Shown here: in pieces, positions 46,665 to 57,335 of the stretch
How the letters are laid out: each line of letters starts with the position of its first letter
How positions within the stretch are numbered: the stretch's first letter is position 1
Source of the DNA: Kappaphycus alvarezii
Taxonomy: Eukaryota; Rhodophyta; Florideophyceae; Gigartinales; Solieriaceae
NCBI GenBank assembly: GCA_002205965.3
Contig: NADL03000082.1
Location: 124,001-188,000 of the forward strand
Length of the DNA: 64,000 nucleotides
Direction: 5' to 3'
Notes under the pieces: model-generated
The model's input: the letters and a program-made list of their open reading frames with translations, nothing else
Told to the model about the DNA's origin: nothing
Databases searched by the model: none
Translations under genes and position numbers: made by a program

Positions 46665-47140
46665 TGGCTTTAGAATGGGGGCGAATGATGGGGCAGTTTA
46701 CTTCGTCGTCTGACACTTCTAGCGAGGGGAATCTAATCGCAGTTTGAAACGGGTCTGCGCCTCCTTGACCCTGTGACTACATCGACCGGTCAAGGCAGGC
46801 GAGGAGGCATGCCGCATTATACAATACAGCTTGCGCTGCGTGTCTGTGCATGAGGACCATTTTTGCTCTCGAGAAGCTCCTCATTGCCCCCGTGGCCACA
46901 TTTGCTGCCAGTTACGCGACGAAACCGTATGCCTTACTGTACCATCCTCTACGAACAGATATCCGGATTGAAACTAACCTCTCCCTTCTCTCAGCAGAAA
47001 GTAGCCATTCGTACCTTGTACGCTTTGCAGATCGGGCCGCGTGCAGGGAAGTTTGGGGGTTGAAGTTCCGGATTCGGGAATACGACCGGCCAAGGGGGTT
47101 AAATTTAAAATAGGTTCGCAACTGTTCCCAAGTGGATCAC
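46665..47140 (-). mobile_element. 5'-truncated LINE 3' end, minus strand (LINE-6)
   Basis: On the minus strand, FNPLGRSYSRIRNFNPQTSL (from about 47110) and LVSIRISVRRGWYSKAYGF match the post-nuclease part of LINE-1 (VNPLAPSHLRMRTFNPLTSL, LVPVRISTLGGWHPEAF). The frame then reaches RHAAQAVLYNAACLLACLD. The untranslated tail is the inverted partner of 42556-42806. The coding part is interrupted. LINE-5 and LINE-6 flank the kinase gene in opposite orientations. Confidence 0.75.
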
Positions 47141-47352
47141 ATAATTGGTAGTCGGCATAGGGAAATGAGGAAGCAGTGTTAAAACGGCCCAAACCGCAAG
47201 AAAACTGACTCGAGGCCATCTGCAGACAAGGCGCATTGGAGATGATAGCGGCCAGGTGGATTTCAAATATTCAAGATTTTTCTTCGACAGACCGGTTGTA
47301 AATATCAAGTTTTCATATTGAGTAACATTGGCACCAAGCCCTCTTAATAGTA

Positions 47353-48570
47353 TGATTGGGATGAATCGTCCGGAGAAGAGATACGTAGAACGAATTACCC
47401 CAAGAAGGGGGTGTTGCATGTGACAAAAGTGCTACCGTGGTAAAGTTGAGCGAACAAAGAGATGTGGGTAATGACGAAAGTTGAGAGAGCTAAAAGCGAG
47501 TATATAATGGGTTTGGGCTACCACTTATGCTCTGTGACCAGCTTAAGAAAAACGGCTGTTGGGTCTGAAGCTGACTCTCAATTTACCAACTACTTGAGAC
47601 TTGACTTGAAGTTGCCTGTCAACTTGCTTCATGTCTCCAAAAAAAGCAGTTTATTCAGCTTATATAGACTTTTCGATTAACCATGAAGTCTCAAACAAAT
47701 ATGCTAAGTATAACAATATGACTCAAATGGAATCGTGTGACCGAGAGAATCACAGAAGATAGAATCACGATAATTGTCTATATTTTCTCTTCACAATCTT
47801 ATTAATCGAGATTAGAGCCAAAAAATTCCTCCAAAATATCCATACTCCAGCACAGTCCCTAAAAATCCCTTAGAACGTCCCAAAATGATAGAAACCCCCT
47901 TCAGACATATCTTTGACCTCCAATCCCTGCTCAAAACCTTCAACCTCCTCTCGATCCCATCAGAGGAGTCATTAATAACCATTACTACCCAACTCTCTCC
48001 CGGGGCCCTCACAGCCTCCACGGCAGCTCCCCTACCGTTATACACTAGTAGCTTCCACAGTTCCACCCAGTCCTTCTCAGCTTCTGATCCTTCCGAACCA
48101 ACCGCAGCCTCCTCAACCTCCTCAAAGCAGTGTCGGCGGACCCACTCTCGAACGCGTTCCTGGTCCATTCTTCTACAATAATCATCATAGTCAGTTGGTC
48201 CATTGGCCATCAAGGCCAGAGCACTGAGGGGGCGGGGCATTCTGGATGACTTTGCAATGTTGAGGGACGGGCGGAGTTTGGCAATTTTGAGGGCAAAATG
48301 AGGAAAGCCGATTGGACGCCTTGGCTGATTGCGGGGTTTTGGCTTAAACAACGTCGACTTCAAACTTTAAATATGGCGATGTATTTGATAAGCTTCACGG
48401 CCTTGGACGAAATAATAAATAGGAGGCAATACTGCAGCTTTGAAATTGCACGCAATCAAGACAACAAAAAAATCTGCTTGATAAAATGTCGGGAACTGAA
48501 TTTGAAGGTCAAAGCAGATTTTTGTCCTCCCATTTCTTTTTTTGAAAAAGGAGGACAAAAATACTCAAGG
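47353..48570 (-). mobile_element. Acidic-ORF repeat family, copy C (intermediate age)
   Basis: It runs from TGATTGGGATGAATCG (47353) to a GGAGGACAAAAATAC block near 48555. The order of landmarks is that of copies B and D, but the sequence is clearly diverged and the GCGCACATCA end is not recognisable. The region between the TATA motif (about 48366) and the far end resembles copy A more than B or D, which suggests A and C belong to an older subfamily. Confidence 0.8.
47812..48240 (-). pseudogene. Acidic-protein ORF relic of repeat copy C
   Basis: The frame keeps the conserved block MANGPTDYDDYCRRMD then ERVREWVRRHCFEE, the W-E-L-W segment DWVELWKLLVYNGRGA, and a diverged SUMO-interaction-like stretch VVMVINDSSDG. 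The Glu/Asp block is much shorter than in copies B and D. The first in-frame ATG comes later than in copy D. The C-terminal MDIL motif of the family can be recognised in the DNA near 47840 but not in this frame. It is a relic. Confidence 0.6.
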
Positions 48571-48574
48571 TAAA

Positions 48575-48986
48575 ATGGAAATGAACTTGCTGAATGAATT
48601 TCGATTCACAGGGGGAAAGTCGTCACAGGATTTTTGTTCTTAAAAGAAAATAGGTGGGAAGAGTTGTTTCGAAAAATCAGAAGTTAACGATGAGGAATAC
48701 AGAAGTTTGTAGTAAGGACTGTTTTCCTACAGAAAAGTCCGTTTTATAACAAGAAGCTGCACAATGTACTGTCAATTGACGAAAATTTGGAATGACGCGA
48801 CGGCCAAAAGAGCTGTAATCATACTAGACAAATACTGTAACCAACTTAGGAACGGTAAAAACAGTATTTGTAAACGTCGACGGCGGCTCACGGGCACCTT
48901 TTTGAGTCCAGTTTTGTCCATCGCAGGCAACGCTTCGCATAAAGAGTACAGTAAAACACCCTGACTTCCCCCCTTTAACACAGGAC
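48575..48986. other. Spacer without recognisable gene
   Basis: Short overlapping frames only. There is a single TGTACTGTC stretch at about 48762 but no array. Confidence 0.4.
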
Positions 48987-49078
48987 CAACTAGCTACCAT
49001 GAGGAAAAGGTTTGGGTGTTTTACTCTTGGAAGATATATCCGGTCTATCCCATGGTTTTCAAGACAACTAGCTACCAT
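48987..49078 (+). repeat. 64-bp mini-repeat insertion with a 14-bp flanking duplication
   Basis: CAACTAGCTACCAT occurs at 48987-49000 and 49065-49078. Between them lies the mini-repeat core (GGAAAAGGTTTGGGTGTTTT to GATATATCCGG) plus CTATCCCATGGTTTTCAAGA. The exact repeat directly abutting both sides is what a target-site duplication looks like. Read on the minus strand the target contains ATGGTAG. Confidence 0.85.
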
Positions 49079-49454
49079 TGCTACGCGCAACAGCCCTTGA
49101 TTTAATTTGAGCACTGTATCGGGTAATTGTCCTTTCTTGGTTAATTTATTGTTGTTACTTTAATCTGACATACCAACGTGGAGCTAGATGCATTATCTTT
49201 TCTCAACTTGTCACCAGTTCTCCGGTTCTTGCACTTTCAAGCTGAAAAATATCCTGCATTCGGTTGCCTGGCTGTGACAGACTATCACTTAACATAAGTT
49301 CCATACAATTTTGAACTCTCTTAGATCTTTATCTTCGCACTCTCCATTGCCCTGAGATCCTTAATGTACTGTATGTCACTGTAGTATAGAAATTGCAGAA
49401 CATTCGAGCCGGATATAGCACCAGGGCACATACTTAACTTACTGTTTTCCTTTT

Positions 49455-50175
49455 TGATAGGGGTAAATCGTCGGGAGAAGAGATACTTAGAACCAACTAC
49501 CCCAAGACGGAGGTGTTGCGAGCGACAAAAGTGCTACCGTGGTATAGTTGAACAAATAAAAAGCAGTGTATATGGGAGAGAGTTGAGAGGGCTACAAGCA
49601 AGTATAAAAGGGGCAGCGTCTACCACTGATTCTCTGCGACTTGCTTAGGAAAAAGTTTTCTTGGGTTTGAAGTTGACTCTCAACTTCCTACTACTCGGAG
49701 CTTGACCTGAAGTTGTCTGCCAACTTGCTTCACCTCCACTAAGGGAAGCAGTTTACGCGGCTTATATAGACTTTTCGGCTAATCCTAAAGTCTCAATCAA
49801 ACATACTAAATACCATAAAACGCATTCACGGGGAATCGTGTGAACCAGAGAGACCATTAGAAGATATTTCCTCAAGGTAAATATCTAGGTGCCATACCCA
49901 TGCCAGCCACCCATCGGCCAGGGGTGGGAATTGATGTGGCCATTATATAGACCTTTCAGAGTCACTCGTAGTATCACCCACAACCTAGAACTGTACTGAC
50001 ATCCACTATGACAGCGTGTCCTAAAATAAAAAATCAACCGATGAATTTGCCACACTCACCCAAATTAAAAATATCTTGCAAATTCAAAAACTGTAAAAAT
50101 ATCTTCCCAGTTCCAATACTGTATACAATTATGGTCCTCATCTAAATTTTTTCGTGTGCGAATTTGCGCACATCA
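49455..50175 (-). mobile_element. Acidic-ORF repeat family, copy E: internally deleted 721-bp derivative
   Basis: Both ends of the family are kept: TGATAGGGGTAAATCG at 49455 and GCGCACATCA ending at 50175. The whole ORF is missing. The join lies at about 49890-49990, where a short stretch (CATACCCATGCCAGCCACCC) matches neither end. CTTTT directly abuts both ends (49450-49454 and 50176-50180), a candidate 5-bp target-site duplication. A deletion derivative that still carries both ends and a duplication suggests it was moved in trans. Confidence 0.8.
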
Positions 50176-50230
50176 CTTTTATCACATTTTGATATCAAAA
50201 AAACCGTACATGGGCTGCTTTCTTCAATTA

Positions 50231-50280
50231 TCGTAGAGGGCAGTTTCGAGTGTTTAGCCCTTGGAAGATATATTTGATCT
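50231..50280 (+). repeat. Mini-repeat core beside GTAGAGG
   Basis: GCAGTTTCGAGTGTTTAGCC then CTTGGAAGATATATTTGATC is a diverged core preceded by TCGTAGAGG, echoing the GGTAGA context of other copies. Confidence 0.6.
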
Positions 50281-50870
50281 AACAATTAGTATTCAGTGCA
50301 AATTCCTAAATGGGTTGATAGGTTGGCACACACACTAACAACCATCAGCCTCTGTACAGTTGTGAACTGCCACATATGTTTTATCGGTTGGATGCATTAA
50401 TCTCTTATGTGCCTCAACAAGGTTTTATTGCAGTCGAATCGACCCGAGTTTATGGTGGCTTCCATTCTGCAGTGTACGGTGGTTGATGTAAGCACAGCCC
50501 ATGAGGAGCATGGCACCAGTTTGTGCTGATATCTATAAAAGTCCAAAAACAGACGGCGGTTGAATTCGCTCGACACAGGTTGCATTATCACTCCCTTCCG
50601 TCCCCTTAGCAGCTTCGGCACTCTTACCATCACAGAATAAAGAAAAATAATTCTCTCTATAAATAGCAGGCAAGTTGTTCCTACGAGATCCTTCGCCCAT
50701 CGTGCTATGTAAGGGGTTTCGAAGTGGGGGGAATGTGGGCTGCTTCAATTTGTGAAAGAAATGGTCTTTTGTGGCCGAAATATCCTAGGGGTAAGGTGTT
50801 CTTTTACAGCGACACTCAGCATTGGCAGTACCCTCAACTGCGGCTCATTTACTCACTGCCCCCTCCACTT
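50281..50870. other. Spacer without recognisable gene
   Basis: Minus-strand frames at 50397-50748 and plus-strand frames at 50724-50970 overlap and lack motifs. GCAGTACCCTC and similar pieces do not form arrays. Confidence 0.4.
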
Positions 50871-50876
50871 GCTAGT

Positions 50877-51141
50877 AGAGGGGGAAAGATTTGGATGTTT
50901 TACTCTTGGAAGGTGTATTCGATACAGTAGAGATAGAAGAGAAAAAGGTTTGGGTGTTTTATTAATTTAGAGGCTGGTAGAATGGGAAAGCTTTGAGTGT
51001 TTTTACTCTTGGAAGCTTTATTCACCTGGTAGAGAGGAAAGGTTTGGGTATTTTACTCTCGGAAGATATATCCGATCAGGTAGAAGGATCGGCTGGTAGA
51101 GCGGATATATCTTCCAAGAGTAAGACACCCAAACCTTTTCC
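50877..51141. repeat. Cluster of five mini-repeats separated by GGTAGA, last pair inverted
   Basis: Cores start at about 50878, 50940, 50984 and 51036 on the plus strand and at 51141 on the minus strand. The joints read CTAGTAGAG, CAGTAGAG, CTGGTAGAA, CTGGTAGAG, CAGGTAGAA, CTGGTAGAG and CCGGTAGAG. The last two units form a 39-bp inverted repeat (51036-51074 with 51102-51141) around a 27-bp spacer. It looks like repeated insertion into the same short target, each time copying it. Confidence 0.8.
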
Positions 51142-51144
51142 CCA

Positions 51145-51985
51145 GCCGGTAGAGTGATGTGGCATCAGCGCCTGCCTCAAAATTTCACATATAGGCACAC
51201 TACTATACAAGTTGACTGGGAATCACTCAGCTTATCTGCTACAGTAAAAGAAACCCCCGTGTTCCCCCAGTTGTTGAGATAGAGGGAGGCTACGGTAACA
51301 TGCAAACTACGTTCATAGCCCAATCAGACTAGGCAGAATTCCGATCGGAGACATCGAAATTCCCCCCTAAATTCCTGTATTGCATCATTCTATGGCACTG
51401 AGCATTGAACGGGTGCCTCGGGGTGATAAGTGGGGTATTCTTCGTTCAAATCAGTTCCTAATTAACCATTCTTGCGATGTAAGTGAGGAAACATCCTGAT
51501 TTATTTGGGTACCTTTTATTCTGATATGTTTATCATTGTGTGTTTTAGTTGTTATTATATTTTCTTGATTTGTTCTACTGGATGATACCACACTTGTTCA
51601 GTGTAGTTTGAATTCTGAACTTTTAATATGTGGGGCTAAGATCGTGGGTAGCATCGAGAGTTTGATCTGGCGCAGTCGTTGGGCACCGTTGCAAGAAATA
51701 ACCAGGTGGTGCAGGCGAAGTCCAAGATCAGGCAAGGAGTGGCGGACACAACGAGAAAAGTGGTTCAGCTTGGTGCAGTGTTCCTCTACTGAAGCAGTCA
51801 TGAACTCCGTCCTGGTGTTCGAAAACAGACAGACAGAATAAAGCCAACCAACCCACAGCCATCTGAACGCCATCGTCCCGGGGGAGCATCAGCAATTACC
51901 AGGAACTACCACATCGCAGAGGCCTCGAGCTCCCGACTGTTTCACGACACTGATCAGTGTCATATCGCAGATCAGCAAGGACAGC
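51145..51985. other. Spacer, possibly the leader of copia-3
   Basis: No domain recognised. Overlapping frames on both strands at 51598-51873 are not convincing. It precedes the candidate gag start of copia-3, so an LTR or leader may lie here, but I found no matching repeat. Confidence 0.3.
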
Positions 51986-52448
51986 GCCTGAAAGTCTTGA
52001 GCACGTTCAGGTCTTGGAACTTTGGGAACGGTTTAGTAACGGACTCTCGCCCGAGGCCTCCCTCTCTGAAAAGGAATATATCGGTCACTACGCTCTCGAT
52101 TAGTACCCTTCGAACGGATGGAAAAAGAATCGCTCTCTGAATTTTTTTGCTGATGATTTACTTCTGTTCTCCGAAGAAGACTTCGCCGCACTGACTGCAG
52201 CACTTCGCCGAAATTTGCGGCACCACCTTCGCTCTAACAAAGTCTACGTGCCTAAGGGTCGTAACTTACAGATTGCTGAATCCCATCATCGAGTTTTTAT
52301 CGAGGATCTTTCGTGGCCTACAGATGACAGTGAGCGCCCAGAACTACCAACGAGTCGCCAGAGCGCCAGGAGACCCGCCAAGGACAACATGGTAACAGCG
52401 GCATTCATTGCAGGAATATGCACACCAACAACACCTCTAAGCAAAACT
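51986..52448 (+). mobile_element. Candidate left part of copia-3 (gag start)
   Basis: Plus-strand frames from about 52000 to 52450, including PKGRNLQIAESHHRVFIEDL near 52250-52310, read towards the copia-2 insertion. The gag of copia-3 resumes on the other side, at about 57336. This suggests copia-2 inserted inside copia-3. It is a fossil with a few breaks. The link between the two parts is inference. Confidence 0.4.
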
Positions 52449-52702
52449 TAAAAGGTATATGGTAGGTAGGGGCGCACACCGTGATGGGGGTGCAACGCCA
52501 ATGTAGTAGGTTGATAAGGTTTTTTTTGAGATGGTTACCTCCCAAGAAGTGCCGATCCTAGTTTTTATAGGGATACTAAATTATAATGATTGATTCTCTA
52601 GAAGTTTCCAGCGCAGAATATCCAGCGCAGCAGGCACCTCGATTCACGAAACTTGCCCGCAGATGTGCCATGTAATTATCATGGAGGAAAACTGGCACCT
52701 CA
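52449..52702 (-). repeat. 3' LTR of copia-2
   Basis: Direct partner of 57083-57335. Plus-strand landmarks are GGTAGGTAGGGGCGCACACC at the left and CTGGCACCTCA at the right, so in element orientation the LTR begins with TGAGGTGCC. Confidence 0.85.
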
Positions 52703-55700
52703 AAATAGTGAAGCCTCAGCATCCCTCCTGGTGTTGTTCACCGTAGCTGTGGACCACGCCAACCTTATCACAAAATTCCTTGAACTTGTTCTTTTCCAGT
52801 GGCTTGGTAAGACTATCAGCGATATTAGCGTCTGATGAAACGTGACGTGGAACGATGGACTCATCAGTGACTTTCGAGCGGATGTAGTGGTAACGGACTT
52901 CGACGTGTTTTGCCTTGCGAGATAAGTTGACCGATGTAGACCAGGTTTCAGCTGCGATATTGTCACCGTAGAGTGGAGTAGGCTTGTCGATAGTGAATTT
53001 CGAGCTAGCTTAAGAAGGAGAGAATGCGGGAGATGTCGACAGAAGCTTGCGACAATAAGATACATTCAGCTTCAGCCGTCGATTTGGAGACAGTGACTTT
53101 CTTGCAGGAACCTTAGATAAACGAATTATTGTTCAGTAGACCAATCAACGCATAGCGCGATTTGCGAGTGGCGATATCGCCGGCGTAGTCAGAGTCGCCG
53201 TAGAACTCGAGCTGGATGTCGGAATCTGGATCGAACTTGAATACCAACTTGAGTTTTTTGGTGCCTTTGAGGTAGCCATAGACTCGATTGATGCACTTAA
53301 GATGACATGCATTCGGTGCAGCTTTGAATTGCGAGAGGATGCTGTAGGCTGTTGCGACGTCCGGACGAGTACAGTTGGAGATATAAATTGTAGAGTACCG
53401 ATCATGTTGCGATAGCGATTGTCGGTAACAACTGGATCGTCGGCATGTGCCAGTACTTCATCGTAGAAATTTGCTTGGAGAGGTGTTTTGTAAGTGTTGA
53501 TGTCGTTTAAGTTGTACCCCTCGAGAGCTTGTTCGATGTAGGCCAATTGAGGGAATTGAAGAGATTGCTCTTTCTTGTCAATGCGAACGGCTAGATACCA
53601 TTGAAGCTCCTCCTTCGAACCTTCAAAGACTTCAAGAAAGGCGAGTATCTCTTGGTCGAGCGTAGAGTTGTTGCTTGCCAGGAAGATGAGGTCGTCGACG
53701 TAGCAGATGATGACAGTTATGAGAGATTCCGTGGCAGTAATGCGCTTCTTGAGGAACATGCAGCAATCCATCTTCAGTTGGACGAATTTCAACTCGTTGA
53801 TGAGATTATCTCTTAATTTGATGAACCAACGTTGCGGCGACTGACGAAGTCCGTACAAAGCCTTCTTTAGCTTGTAGATTTGACCGAGTTTGAACTCATG
53901 AGGTAGATTTTACGGATGAGAGACGAAAATTTCCTTGTCAATATCACCGTTCAGGAATGCAGACTTGACGTCCACGTGGTCTTGTTCCCATTTCATTTGT
54001 AGACCAATAGCCAGGGTGAGGAGGACTATGGCATAGTCAGCGACAGGAGCAGAGACATCATTGATATCGGGTCTCATTATTTGAAGATTACCTCCTGCAA
54101 CGACCCGTGCTTTGAATCTGTCGGGCAGTCCGTCTTCATTTCACTTGATCTTGAGGATAACATGAGACGGTAGATCTCGATTTTTTTTGATTCCGTACTT
54201 AGAAACTTTCATCCAAGTACCTATATTCTTCAGAGAATCTAGTTCTGACTCTATTGCTTCCTTCCATAACCGTACCTCGGCATCGGTGGATTTCATTGCT
54301 TCCTTGATGGTTAGATGATCCGTTGTAGTGATAGGGATGAGAATTCCAGCATTTGCGGTTTAATTTTGTCCGAGTCGACTTGGTGGATTTCCGGTACGAG
54401 AAGGGTGGCGTCCTTCAGCTTCTGGTTGAGGTTCAGGACTTGGTTCGTTCATATTCGTTTTCTTCATTCAGCGAGGATTCAGCTTCTTTTTCAGCATCCG
54501 TACTTGGGTCGAGGAAAGCTGTTGCAACTGATTCTATCGATTCGCCATCACTCACCTCATATCCCTCCGAATCATTTGAAGCACTTTCACAACTTGAGCT
54601 GTAATCAGAATCATCTAATCCAGGGAATGATTCTTCGCCGAAAGTGACGTGGACGAAATTGAGTAACTTTCTGTCGCTTAAACGTTCAACCATGTAGACT
54701 CCGTTGTAGTCAAACCCAGCATGATACCGGGCGTCGCTCGAGCATGAGCCTTGTGCTTAGGATTTTCGTTGTAGACGAATGCAGCACAACCGAACACGCG
54801 AATGTGTTTGAGTGTTGGCTTCTTACCGGTTAAGCTTCAAACGGAGAAAACTTGAGAGCGGAATGAGGTACACGGTTTTTGATGTAAGATACGTGATTGA
54901 GCGCGTATTCACAATACCTGGCACTCAGACCGGCATGTTCGAGCATGACTCGTACCGGCGCCATGTAAGTGCGGTTCATCCTTTCAGCAAATGGATTATG
55001 CTGAGGATTGTCAGGAGTTGTTGAGGTGTAACGTATATTGTTGCTTGTAGAGTATGCAGTCCCTCCATTCCTATGCAGTCGTTCGATACATTTCTTGAAG
55101 TACTTGGTGACAATCAGGGTTTTAGCGTATGGCTTGTATGCTTCTTCGACTTCACTTTTTACAGTCAATCCCATGACATGAGTGAAACGAGTGTGCTGAT
55201 CGATACACGTCACAAAGTATTTGCGGCCGCCAATGCTCTTCAGCAACCGACCTGCGAGATCGGAGTGTACAACTTCTTCGGGATATTCGGCTTCTTCGAA
55301 ATGAGAGTCGACAGATTGATGCTTAGCTTTTTCCAACAAGCAAGGGTGACAAGGATTCAGATTATGTTTCAACTCGGGGACATCCTTCGATTTCGTATGA
55401 ATCGTTTTGAGCGTCTTTTCGTCAAGATTAGCAAGACGATTGTGCCAGAGTTCGATTTCCATGTGGTTTTCGAAGCTTTCAGGCCTTTGTAAGTGGGAAA
55501 CGGAAATCCATATAGCCCAGTTGCATGGTTACGTTTTGCGATCGCGGTAAATTTGTCGGGGTCAACGTTGAATCCCTCCATATCGATGACGACTCCTTCG
55601 AATTCGGTAAAAACGACGATTTTACCTTCGTCGCACATTTTTGCGACGGAGATGAGGATGTTTTTGAGCTTGGAGTCGTGCAGGCTACCAGGTAACCACA

Positions 55701-57082
55701 GGGAGTTGACTTTGATGGTTCCACTGCCGACGCAGGTAGCAGGGTCTGATCCAGCAGCCAATTCGACAAGTTGTCGACTTCCCTCGCGGTAGTTTCCTTG
55801 GACTGCATTACTGGCGACTTTTAACAAAGAGTTAAATGCACCAGAATCAAAGATCGGAGTGTCCGTGGAAGAAGATGCAAAATTTGCACTGGCAGATTTC
55901 TTGACTCTTGCAGCTGCGGCTTTAGGAGGTTCATAGTTCCACTGTAGGGCAGCAAAATTCTTAAGTCGACGATATCTGCCCTTTGCGGACAATCTGGTTC
56001 GCACTTGAGCCGAAATAAAGATCCTTGAGACCTTTCTTCGATTCTTTCTTGGTCGTTACGCTTTTCTCGCCAGCCCCGTAAGCCTTTAGAGACTTATTTG
56101 CGGTGTCAGGTTGTGTGAACTTCGGAGAATACGGGTTCAGGAAGCAGTCATCTTTCGTATGACCTTGCTTGCCGCAGAAGCTGCACATAATCTGACCTTG
56201 AGTAGCGACACAAATTGGCGCGGTGATTGCCAAATCGAGTTTGAAAGCCTGATCCAGAACTTAAAGGTCTTCGTTGACCGTTCTTCTTCTTGGTAGAAGT
56301 GCCGGAAGAATTGAGGTGAGTCCATTCTTGGATGAGATTGGCGGTTACAGTTTCCCAGGAAAGTTGATCGACATCACGTAGACGGAGAGCAGCGACAGTA
56401 GATTCGAGAGCAGATTGAGTTCCAAGACTTGCAAGAAGCAAGGATGCTTTGTGAGATTCAGGAACCTTGGTGTCTTCACCCATGCGTTCTAGTTGCCCGA
56501 AAAGTGATCCGAACTCGTCGATGTACTTCGGCATTTTGCCCTTGTCTGGATATCTCTTGATGTAGAGGGTGGTTAAGACGCCGATGCGTGTGCTTGTTCT
56601 TGATGATGGGTAGCGAGCGTCGAAAATCTTGAGCACCTCGAGTGGTTTATCGTCGGCCGAACTGCACATGCGGAAGGGAGCGTCCCCTAACGCATTTACG
56701 ATGAGTGCAGTGGCTTTCTCCTTAATGTCTTCCTTGCACGAAGGATCTTGCAGTTGCTTCCAAAACCCTTTGCCCTTGAGCGAGATGAAAACAGGCCTGC
56801 GCCATGTCGCGTAGTCTTTGGAAGCCTTGACTCCGAATTTCGGGATCTTGTAGTCGTCGGTGCACATGATTCCGAAAGGTAATCCTTCAAGTAAGAAGTT
56901 GATGTAGACGGCGATTCTTCGATGACGTTGACATGTAGAAAGTAGCAACGACGGGGGTGAACTTCGGATCTTGCCGAAGGAACGGTGGGATGGATCTTGC
57001 CGACGATGCCGTGCACCGAGACTTCTTCGACGATGTCTTGAAAAAAGATTAAAATTATCACGTATGGCTGGGCCCATAACCT

Positions 57083-57335
57083 TAAAGGTATATGGTAGGT
57101 AGGGGCGCACACTGTGATGGGGGTGCAACGCCAAGGTAGTAGGTTGATAAGGTTTTTTTTGAGATGGTTACCTCCCAAGAAGTGCCGATCCCAGTTTTTA
57201 TAGGGATACTAAATTATAATGATTGATTCTCTAGAAGTTTCCAGCTCAGCATATCCAGCGCAGCAGACACCTCGATTCACGAAACTTGCCCGCAGATGTG
57301 CCATGTAATTATTATTGGGGAAAACTGGCACCTCA
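57083..57335 (-). repeat. 5' LTR of copia-2
   Basis: Direct partner of 52449-52702. The sequence just inside it (element orientation GGTTATGGGCCCAGC, at about 57067-57082) is where a primer-binding site would lie. Confidence 0.85.

Larger units (their letters stand above)
52449..57335 (-). mobile_element. Ty1/copia retrotransposon with both LTRs (copia-2), minus strand
   Basis: Two direct repeats of about 250 bp bound it (52449-52702 and 57083-57335), roughly 96 percent identical by eye, so it is the youngest retroelement with visible LTRs. Parts in element order: gag (57134-56148, with KASKDYATWRRPVFISLKG, and LESTVAALRLRDVDQLSWET, then a CCHC knuckle MCSFCGKQGHTKDDC); protease (about 56000-55800); pre-integrase and integrase (about 55462-54830, with ELWHNRLANLDEKTL, and VVHSDLAGRLLKSIGGRKYF); reverse transcriptase (about 54200-53145, with MYGLRQSPQRWFIKL and CYVDDLIFLAS); and RNase H (about 53100-52710). 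It is nearly complete in its parts but broken, with about half a dozen breaks. No clear target duplication. Confidence 0.9.

Noticed and set aside
42556-46880. Inverted repeats around the kinase as ends of one large DNA transposon
   Set aside because: Both arms encode the C-terminus and tail of a LINE, which explains the similarity without a composite transposon.
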